Assembly: GCA_050247895.1 (NCBI GenBank) | Contig: JBFWTJ010000017.1 | Coordinates: 1-22,547, forward strand | Length of the DNA stretch: 22,547 nucleotides | Origin: CAVPEW01 sp050247895 | GTDB lineage: Bacteria > Actinomycetota > Acidimicrobiia > Acidimicrobiales > VFJN01 | Reading direction: 5' to 3' | In this document: in pieces, positions 17,153 through 22,547 of the stretch | How positions within the stretch are numbered: the first letter of the stretch is position 1 | How the letters are laid out: each line of letters opens with the position of its first letter | The notes under the pieces: generated by a model | Database searches by the model: none | Told to the model about the DNA's origin: nothing | Seen by the model: the letters and a program-made list of their open reading frames with translations, nothing else | Program-made: the position numbers and the translations under genes

Positions 17153-17671
17153 TCACATCGACGCCAGCGTGGCCCGGACCTCCCCGGTCAGCAGGTAGAG
17201 ATCGAGGTTGTCGGGGTCGCCGGCATCGAACGGGTGGAAGCCGAACCGCTCCCACCACGTCCGTGCCCGTGCCGTCAGGGCGTTGACCACGACGGCACGG
17301 CACGCCACGCGCTCGTTGAGGTCGACGGCGGTGGCGAGCACGTGAGCGACGAGAGCGGTCCCCAGGCCGAGCCCGGCCACGGACCGGTCGACGGCGAGGC
17401 GTCCGATGAGCAGACCGGGAACCGGGTCGGGGGCCTGCCGGGCGAGCTCGGCCGGCGCCTGGGAGCGGTCGACGCCGGTCATGGCGATGCTCACGTAGCC
17501 GACCACGTGCAGGTCGTCCCGGGTGACGACCCAGGTCGCCGCGGTGTTCCGCCGACGGTTCTGGGTCGAGTAGCGGTGGAGCCAGTCGTCGAGCTCGGGC
17601 TCCCCCGATGCGAACGCCGACCGGTGGTGGCGCCGTGGGTCGAGGAGCTCCGGTCGGCGGAGCTCAGTCAA
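17153..17671 (-). CDS. GNAT-family acetyltransferase toxin (TacT/AtaT-like)
   Basis: Toxins of this group acetylate aminoacyl-tRNA and stop translation; the RHH antitoxin upstream neutralises them. The 172-residue protein has the family opening with GEPELDDWLHRYSTQN (23-38), VVGYVSIAMTGV (57-67), the acetyl-CoA-binding region RLAVDRSVAGLGLGTALVAH (91-110), and the C-terminal ARTWWERFGFHPF (135-147). In the last, the usual FY/WY pair reads WW, so the expected catalytic Tyr is Trp 140. Activity may be altered or lost. The TTG start at 17671 overlaps the antitoxin gene by 8 nt. Other GNAT functions are possible, but the RHH neighbour and gene order strongly indicate a toxin-antitoxin pair. Confidence 0.88.
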   Translation of the reverse strand: MTELRRPELLDPRRHHRSAFASGEPELDDWLHRYSTQNRRRNTAATWVVTRDDLHVVGYVSIAMTGVDRSQAPAELARQAPDPVPGLLIGRLAVDRSVAGLGLGTALVAHVLATAVDLNERVACRAVVVNALTARARTWWERFGFHPFDAGDPDNLDLYLLTGEVRATLASM

Positions 17672-17942
17672 CCCAGCGGAACTTCCGGGGCCGCCGGAGG
17701 GCGGCCGCGAGCCGCTCGTTCAGTCGAGCCGGGGACTCCAGGGCTTCGGAGAACGCTCGGGCCGCCTCGGGGCCCAGCTCGATCAGCGGCCGCTCGGCGA
17801 GGACCGAGGCGGCCTGCGCCGCGGCGGACTGGACCACGAACGCGGAGACCGACACGTGCGAGACGGCGGCGGCCCGCTCCAGGAGTCGCTTCTCCGCCGG
17901 TCCGACGCGGATCTGGAGCCGATCGTCCTTGGTCGCGGTCAT
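17664..17942 (-). CDS. Ribbon-helix-helix antitoxin, DUF1778/TacA-like
   Basis: A 92-residue DNA-binding antitoxin partner of the GNAT toxin. The N-terminal RHH fold is visible as the strand DRLQIRVGPAEKRLLERAAA, followed by helices (VSVSAFVVQSAAAQAASVL). The C-terminal part (about 52-92), with ERPLIELGPEAARAFSEAL, is the toxin-neutralising tail typical of DUF1778. ATG 17942 is favoured: a TTGACA (17977-17972) and a CAATGT (17954-17949) at 17-nt spacing place the transcript start next to it. The upstream in-frame ATG at 17972 lies inside that promoter. There is no RBS, so translation is probably leaderless. Autorepression through the repeats at 17935-17976 is expected for this type. Confidence 0.88.
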   Translation of the reverse strand: MTATKDDRLQIRVGPAEKRLLERAAAVSHVSVSAFVVQSAAAQAASVLAERPLIELGPEAARAFSEALESPARLNERLAAALRRPRKFRWVD

Positions 17943-17977
17943 GTGATGACATTGGCAGTACAAAGCGGACATGTCAA
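17935..17977 (-). promoter_or_regulatory. Toxin-antitoxin promoter with repeated operator-like 12-mer
   Basis: On the minus strand, TTGACA (17977-17972), a 17-nt spacer, CAATGT (17954-17949) and a 6-nt gap lead to ATG 17942. Two copies of a 12-mer, TGACATGTCCGC (17976-17965) and TCACATGACCGC (17946-17935), differ at two positions and are exactly 30 nt apart. The first contains the palindrome GACATGTC. They cover the -35 and the start codon, where a ribbon-helix-helix repressor could block transcription. Confidence 0.55.
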
Positions 17978-17997
17978 GCGGCGCACCGGGCGACGGG

Positions 17998-19944
17998 TCA
18001 GATGGCTCGGGCGGCGGTGGCGGCCTCGCGGATGGCCCTCTGGATGCCCTGGCCGCCGTTGACGTCGCCGACCAGGTGGAGCCGGGCGGTGGTCGGGCCG
18101 AGGGCATCGACCAGGTCCCGGTTGGGGTGGTTGAAGCCGACGACCACGACGGTGTCGGCCTCGATGGTGGCGCGCCGGTCGGTGAAGGGCGTGGTCACCT
18201 CCACGTGGTCGGGGCCGATGGCGGCGAGGTGGCGCCCGCCGAGGTGGGTGAAGTCGCCGGCCGTGAGCCGCTCGCGGGTGGCCAGGACGGTGGCGGGCGG
18301 GTAGGGCACGGTGGCCCCCAGCGCCTCGTGGCGGCTGACGAAGGTGACCGACGCCCCGGCGGCGAGGAGGGCGTCGGCGACCGAGAGGGCCTCGAAGGTC
18401 CCGGTGTCGTCGAACACGACGGCCCGGCGGCCGATCGTGGCCCGCCCGCCGAAGCCGAACACGTCCCAGCTGGTGAAGACGTGGGGCAGGTCGTGGCCGG
18501 GGATCGGCCAGGCCGGCGTGCTGACCTGGAAGCCGTCCCGGCGGGGCATGGAACCGGTGGCCACGATCACGTCGTCGGGGCCGACCTCGGCGACCAGGTC
18601 GGGGTCGACGGGCGAGCCGAGGTGGACCTCGACCCCGAGGCGCTCGACCTCGTCGGCCAGCCAGCGGGTGATGGCCCCGACGTCGGACCGGTGCGGGGCC
18701 CGGGCCGCCACCGCGACCTGGCCGCCCAGCGACCGGGTGAGCTCGTGGAGCTGGACCCGGTGGCCCCGCAGCGCGGCGGTCCGGGCGGCTTCGAGGCCGG
18801 CCGGTCCCCCGCCGACGACCAGGACGTCGCGGGCGACCTCGGCCGGTTCGGGCACCTCGAAGGGCGTGGTGGCCTCCCGGCCGGCGGCGACGTTGACCAC
18901 GCAGCCGAGCCGGCCCGTGCTCATCAGCTGGCCGACGCAGCCCATGGACGAGCCGATGCAGGGCCGGACCCGGTCCTCCTTGCCGTCGCGGGCCTTGGCC
19001 ACCAGGTCGGGGTCGGCGATCAGGGCCCGGACCATGGAGACCATGTCGCCGGCGCCGGTGGCGACGAGGTGGCTGGCGTGGTCCAGGGTCATGATGCGGC
19101 CCGACACGATGGTGGGGACCTGCACGGCGCGGGTGACGACCTCGCTGGAGGGGATCTCGTAGCCGAGCGGGTCGTCCATCGGCGAGAGCATCTTGTAGAA
19201 GCGCCAGTACGAGCCGATGTGGGCGTCGACGAAGTCGACCAGCGGTTCGACCATCCGGGCGATCTCGGCGTGGTCGGCGGGACCGAGGCCGCCGGGGATG
19301 TACTCCTCGGTGGAGAAGCGGACCCCGACGGGGAAGTCGGGCCCGACCTCGGCCCGGACCGCTTCGAGGACCTCCCGCAGGAACCGCACCCGGTTCTCCC
19401 GCGTCCCGCCGTACTCGTCGTCGCGGTGGTTGGTGGCCGGGGACAGGAACTGCTCGACGAGGTAGCCGCTGGCCGCGTGGATCTCGACCCCGTCCAACCC
19501 GCCCCGCCGGCAGCGCTGCGCTGCAGCGGCGAAGCTGCCCACGACCTCGTCGATCATGGCCTTGGTCATGGGCGTGGGCACGACGCCGATGAGCGGGTTG
19601 GGCACGTCGCTGGCCGACCAGTGCAACGCCCGGGGCACCACCGGGTAGCCGGCACCGGCGTGGTAGAGCTGCTGGAAGATCCGCATGCCGTGGGGGGCGA
19701 TGCGCTCGACGAGCTGCTCGTAGAAGGGCAGGATCCGGTCGGCGAACAGGGGCAGGCCGGTGCGGGCGCCGGGGTGGACGCCGGTGGCCTCGAGGATGGA
19801 GAGCGCGACCCCGCCGCGTGCCCGGGCCTCGTGGTAGGCGATGAGCTCGTCGCCGAGCAGGCCCGTCCCGTGGGCGGTCCGCACGATCCGGTTGCCGATC
19901 GTGACCCCGCCGATCGCGAGCGGTTCGAACAGGTTGTCGTACAC
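17998..19944 (-). CDS. Old Yellow Enzyme-type NADH:flavin oxidoreductase / 2,4-dienoyl-CoA reductase family
   Basis: A 648-residue iron-sulfur flavoprotein of the FadH/trimethylamine dehydrogenase family, likely reducing an activated double bond of an unidentified substrate. The N-terminal FMN barrel (1-325) has the family signature GVEIHAASGYLVEQFLSPAT (152-171) and NHRDDEYGG. The cluster region follows with C329, C336 and C348, but the second of the usual four Cys (C-x2-C-x3-C-x11-C) is Ser 332. The C-terminal FAD/NAD(P) domain begins at about 373 with VVGGGPAGLEAA and ends with the FAD-contact LVGDVNGGQGIQRAIREA. GTG 19944 has a strong GGGGAGGG before it. It starts 53 nt after the proB stop on the same strand, so it may be read through from obgE-proB. 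Confidence 0.9.
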   Translation of the reverse strand: MYDNLFEPLAIGGVTIGNRIVRTAHGTGLLGDELIAYHEARARGGVALSILEATGVHPGARTGLPLFADRILPFYEQLVERIAPHGMRIFQQLYHAGAGYPVVPRALHWSASDVPNPLIGVVPTPMTKAMIDEVVGSFAAAAQRCRRGGLDGVEIHAASGYLVEQFLSPATNHRDDEYGGTRENRVRFLREVLEAVRAEVGPDFPVGVRFSTEEYIPGGLGPADHAEIARMVEPLVDFVDAHIGSYWRFYKMLSPMDDPLGYEIPSSEVVTRAVQVPTIVSGRIMTLDHASHLVATGAGDMVSMVRALIADPDLVAKARDGKEDRVRPCIGSSMGCVGQLMSTGRLGCVVNVAAGREATTPFEVPEPAEVARDVLVVGGGPAGLEAARTAALRGHRVQLHELTRSLGGQVAVAARAPHRSDVGAITRWLADEVERLGVEVHLGSPVDPDLVAEVGPDDVIVATGSMPRRDGFQVSTPAWPIPGHDLPHVFTSWDVFGFGGRATIGRRAVVFDDTGTFEALSVADALLAAGASVTFVSRHEALGATVPYPPATVLATRERLTAGDFTHLGGRHLAAIGPDHVEVTTPFTDRRATIEADTVVVVGFNHPNRDLVDALGPTTARLHLVGDVNGGQGIQRAIREAATAARAI

Positions 19945-19997
19945 CCGGCGCCCTCCCCTGTGCCGTCCGCCAGCCTGCCCGCGCCGGGGCGGGCGTG

Positions 19998-21092
19998 TCA
20001 GACCGGGAGGACGACGAGGTCGTCGCGGTGGATGACCTCGTGGGGCAGGCTGCCGTCGAGGTCGGCCGTGCGCCGGCCCGAGATCTCCCGCAGCCCGGCG
20101 GCGTCGAGCCGGACCAGGCCCTTTGCGAAGACCCGGCCGGTCGTGTCGGCGACCTCGACCGCGTCGTCGGCGTCGAAGCCGCCCTTGACCCCGACCACCC
20201 CGGCGGGCAGCAGCGACACGCCCCTCTCCACCAGGGCCCGCTTGGCCCCGTCGTCGACCACCACGGTGCCCGACGAGCCCACGGCGAAGGCGATCCAGAG
20301 CTTGCGGGCCGGGAGCCGGCGGGGCTTGGCCTGCACGACGGTGCCGACGCCGGCGCGCCCGGCGATCGCCTCCTCCAGCACGCCGGGCCGCGACGCCTTG
20401 GCGATGACGGCCCGCACGCCCGACCAGGCCGCGATCTTGGCCGCAGCGAGCTTGGAGGCCATCCCGCCGCTGCCCCGGGCGCTGCCGGTGCCCCCGGCGA
20501 GGCGTTCGAGGCCGTGGTCGATCTCGACGATCTCCTCGATGAGGGTGGCCTCGGCGTCGAAGCGGGGGTCGGCGGTGAGCAGGCCGGGGGCGTCGGTGAG
20601 CAGCACGAGCAGGTCGGCGGCGACCAGGTGGGCGACCAGGGCGGCGAGGCGGTCGTTGTCGCCGAAGCGGATCTCGTCGTCGGCGATGGCGTCGTTCTCG
20701 TTGACGACGGGCACGACACCCAGGTCGAGGAGCCGGTTGAGGGTGGACCGGGCGTGGAGGTACTGCTGGCGGACCATGAAGTCGAGCGGCGCGAGCAGGA
20801 CCTGGCCGGCGACGAGCCCGTGGCGGGCCAGCTCGCTCTCGTAGACCCGCATGAGCCGGGTCTGGCCGATGGCCGACATGGCCTGGAGGGTGACGGCGTC
20901 GCGGGGCCGGGTGCCCTCGTAGCCCAGGGCCGGGAGGCCGGCGGCGATGGCGCCGGAGGTGACCACGACGATGCGGTGGCCGAGCGCGCGCTCGCGGGCC
21001 ACCTCGGCGCAGAGCTTGGCGATGGCGGCCTCGTCGACGTGGCCCTGGTCGTCGGTGATCGACGACGAGCCGATCTTCGCCACGATGATCAT
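19998..21092 (-). CDS. proB: Glutamate 5-kinase ProB with PUA domain
   Basis: Phosphorylates glutamate at the gamma carboxyl, the first and feedback-controlled proline step. The 364-residue protein opens with VAKIGSSSIT (the usual VVKVGSSSLT-like loop). The amino-acid kinase domain (1-255) contains VVVTSGAIAAG, VVPVVNENDAI, FGDNDRLAALVA, LLTDAPGLLTADPR and GSGGMASKLAAAKIA. A C-terminal PUA domain lies at about 275-355 (GTVVVDDGAKRALVERGVSLLPAGVVGVKG, AKGLVRLDA). Length is standard for PUA-containing ProB. ATG 21092 follows obgE by 48 nt, the classical obgE-proB order. proA, which normally follows, is displaced to 13077. Confidence 0.97.
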   Translation of the reverse strand: MIIVAKIGSSSITDDQGHVDEAAIAKLCAEVARERALGHRIVVVTSGAIAAGLPALGYEGTRPRDAVTLQAMSAIGQTRLMRVYESELARHGLVAGQVLLAPLDFMVRQQYLHARSTLNRLLDLGVVPVVNENDAIADDEIRFGDNDRLAALVAHLVAADLLVLLTDAPGLLTADPRFDAEATLIEEIVEIDHGLERLAGGTGSARGSGGMASKLAAAKIAAWSGVRAVIAKASRPGVLEEAIAGRAGVGTVVQAKPRRLPARKLWIAFAVGSSGTVVVDDGAKRALVERGVSLLPAGVVGVKGGFDADDAVEVADTTGRVFAKGLVRLDAAGLREISGRRTADLDGSLPHEVIHRDDLVVLPV

Positions 21093-21140
21093 CCGACCGT
21101 CACCCCGGGGGGAGCGTCGGCCGCGGTGCGGCGGCCGGCC

Positions 21141-22391
21141 TCATGGTGCGTCCACGTCCTCTTCGTACTCGAAGGAGAGCGTACCGATGTGGACCAGGTC
21201 CCCCGGTCGCGCCCCGTGGCGAGCCAGGGCCCGGTCGACGCCGAGGGCCCGGAGGCGACGGTGCGCCTCGTCGAGGGCCTCCGTGTTGGTCAGGTCGGAC
21301 AGGGCGACGGCGCGGGCGGCCTCGCGGCCCACGACGGTGAACGAGCCGTCGTCGTGGCGCTCGATCCGCCAGCCCTGGGCGGCCGGCCGGTGGACGACGA
21401 AGGCCTCGGCCTCGGGGAGGCGGGCCCGGGCCTCCTGGACGGCGGCGACCATGGCGCCCACGAGGCGGGGGACGCCTTCGCCGGTGACGGCCGAGAAGCG
21501 CTCGCCGGCGAAGGCGACGTCGGGGGCGGCCAGGTCGGCCCGCGAGCCGACGACGAGCCGGGGCCGTGCGAGCAGGTCGGGCTGGTAGCGGTCGAGCTCG
21601 TCGAGCAGGACGCGCGCCTGGTCGCCGGGGGGCCGCTCGGCGGTGGGGGCCAGGTCGACGAGCACGACCAGGGCCCGGGCCCGCTCGACGTGGCGGAGGA
21701 ATCGGTGGCCAAGGCCACGACCCTCGCTGGCGCCCTCGATGAGCCCGGGGATGTCGGCCACGACCAGCTCGACGCCGTCGTCGGTGCGCACGACGCCGAG
21801 GTTGGGTTCGAGGGTGGTGAAGGGGTAGTCGGCGATCTTGGGCTTGGCCGCGGAGATCCGGGAGATGAGGGTCGACTTGCCGACGTTGGGGAACCCGACG
21901 AGGGCCACGTCGGCCATGAGCTTGAGCTCGAGGCGCAGCCAGCGCTCCTCGCCGACCTCGCCCTGCTCGGCGAAGGCGGGGGCCCGGCGGCGGTTGGACA
22001 GGAACCGGGCGTTGCCCCGGCCGCCCCGGCCGCCCTCGGCGGCCAGCCACCGGTCGCCGGCCCGGACCAGGTCGGCCAGCACCGTGCCGTCCTGGTCGCG
22101 CACCACGGTGCCCTCGGGGACGGTGACGACCAGGTCCTCGCCCCGGGCGCCGTGGCGCTTCTTGCCCTGGCCGTGGACGCCGTTGGTGGCCCGTCGGTGG
22201 GGGTGGTCCTTGAAGGCCAGCAGCGAGGCGACGTTGCGGTCGGCGACGAGCCAGACGTCGCCGCCGGTCCCCCCGTCGCCGCCGTCGGGCCCGCCCTTGG
22301 GCACGTGGGCCTCCCGGCGGAACGAGACCGCGCCCGCACCACCGTCGCCTCCTCGGACGTGGAGGCCACACTCGTCGACGAACTGGGACAC
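21141..22391 (-). CDS. obgE: GTPase Obg/CgtA
   Basis: An essential GTPase of 50S ribosome assembly and stress signalling. The 416-residue protein has the Gly-rich Obg fold (1-157, GGDGGAG, PKGGPDGGDGGTGGDVW, EGGRGGRGNARF) and the G domain. In the G domain, G1 is GFPNVGKST (166-174), switch I carries YPFTTLEPNLG (189-199), G3 is DIPGLIEGA (213-221) and G5 is SAVTGEG (300-306). The OCT domain is at about 340-416. The G4 NKxD motif reads SRAD (283-286), keeping only the Asp. GTG 22391 has TAGCCT 8 nt upstream and no RBS, suggesting leaderless translation. rplU and rpmA, its usual upstream neighbours, are absent. Confidence 0.97.
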   Translation of the reverse strand: MSQFVDECGLHVRGGDGGAGAVSFRREAHVPKGGPDGGDGGTGGDVWLVADRNVASLLAFKDHPHRRATNGVHGQGKKRHGARGEDLVVTVPEGTVVRDQDGTVLADLVRAGDRWLAAEGGRGGRGNARFLSNRRRAPAFAEQGEVGEERWLRLELKLMADVALVGFPNVGKSTLISRISAAKPKIADYPFTTLEPNLGVVRTDDGVELVVADIPGLIEGASEGRGLGHRFLRHVERARALVVLVDLAPTAERPPGDQARVLLDELDRYQPDLLARPRLVVGSRADLAAPDVAFAGERFSAVTGEGVPRLVGAMVAAVQEARARLPEAEAFVVHRPAAQGWRIERHDDGSFTVVGREAARAVALSDLTNTEALDEAHRRLRALGVDRALARHGARPGDLVHIGTLSFEYEEDVDAP

Positions 22392-22399
22392 TCCGACCG

Positions 22400-22405
22400 A
22401 GGCTA
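22400..22405 (-). promoter_or_regulatory. Candidate -10 element of obgE (TAGCCT)
   Basis: TAGCCT on the minus strand, 8 nt before GTG 22391, in the 43-nt gap after the preceding gene's stop. It is the likely promoter of obgE-proB, giving a leaderless mRNA. No -35 consensus. Confidence 0.5.
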
Positions 22406-22434
22406 GGGGTTGGCCCCGTTCGGCCCCGAGTCCG

Positions 22435-22547
22435 CTACTCGATGAGGTGGACCGGGTTCCCCTCGATCCGGGCCTGCCACGTCGTCACGTCGTTGGCGGA
22501 GGCAACCGAGAACGAGTAGCGGATCCCCCACCAACAGGCACCGGGAG
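22435..22547 (-). CDS. C-terminal end of an unrecognised protein upstream of obgE (partial)
   Basis: A minus-strand frame enters from the right edge and ends with TAG at 22437-22435. The visible 36 residues include CWWGIRYSFSVASANDVTTW and end in PVHLIE. Codons end mainly in G or C as in the neighbouring genes, which supports coding. No family is recognised; the aromatic, beta-like sequence would suit an extracytoplasmic protein, but this is a guess. In many bacteria rpmA precedes obgE; this is not rpmA. Confidence 0.5.
   Translation of the reverse strand, partial: PGACWWGIRYSFSVASANDVTTWQARIEGNPVHLIE

Noticed and set aside
16446..17198. 250-codon frame overlapping the TrmH gene
   Set aside because: Its product is Pro/Arg/Gly-rich without motifs; the TrmH frame carries all SPOUT motifs.
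17940..17972. Upstream ATG (17972) as antitoxin start
   Set aside because: It lies between the TTGACA and the -10 and adds residues unlike the RHH family start. ATG 17942 fits the promoter position and homologue N-termini.
17971..20844. A 957-codon plus-strand frame and a 926-codon minus-strand frame over the flavoprotein and proB region
   Set aside because: Both are shadows of the well-conserved minus-strand flavoprotein and proB frames and show no recognisable domain.

Overview
The window is very GC-rich and densely coded, with almost exclusively G/C-ending codons. It uses GTG and TTG starts freely and has repeated 4-nt stop/start overlaps. Gene content points to a high-GC actinobacterium, probably of the Acidimicrobiia: an obgE-proB / proA / nadD set, mycobacterial-type PspA, class II DAHP synthase, an APS-type CysH and a TrmH protein of an actinobacterial subfamily. 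The class-level assignment is inference from protein style; no database was searched.

Layout, left to right. Positions 1-813 (minus) hold nadD and the start of a further gene that leaves the window. Positions 1083-5990 (plus) hold a short RpoD-like sigma factor, a class II DAHP synthase, and a coupled pair for assimilatory sulfur reduction (siroheme sulfite/nitrite reductase and APS reductase). Positions 6051-11660 (minus) form one probable operon read moxR, VWA/CoxE-like protein, GlcD-like FAD oxidase, thiamine-diphosphate enzyme. proA (minus, 11806-13077) is divergent from a plus-strand envelope cluster: small membrane/coiled-coil protein, MurJ-like flippase, PspA and a TrmH-family RNA methyltransferase. 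A ribbon-helix-helix/GNAT toxin-antitoxin pair (17153-17942, minus) follows, then an Old-Yellow-Enzyme-type flavoprotein, proB and obgE, and the C-terminal end of an unrecognised protein at the right edge.

How the genes work together. ProB and ProA make the first steps of proline synthesis, NadD makes NAD, and Obg acts in ribosome assembly. In many actinobacteria obgE, proB, proA and nadD lie together. Here order and strand are kept, but about 7 kb separates proB from proA and about 11 kb separates proA from nadD. The moxR operon looks like an AAA+/VWA maturation pair next to an oxidase and a 2-oxoacid-type TPP enzyme; a hydroxyacid-to-oxoacid-to-decarboxylation route is a testable inference.

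The most notable sequence-level observations are these. A series of TAnnnT hexamers sits 6-9 nt before start codons, suggesting widespread leaderless mRNAs. A TrmH gene has no ATG, GTG or TTG for its conserved N-terminus, but has a well-spaced GAGGA and a CTG in a CTGA overlap. The sulfite reductase carries complete Cys motifs in both halves. The toxin-antitoxin promoter carries a repeated 12-mer. No RNA genes, CRISPR arrays or insertion sequences were seen.
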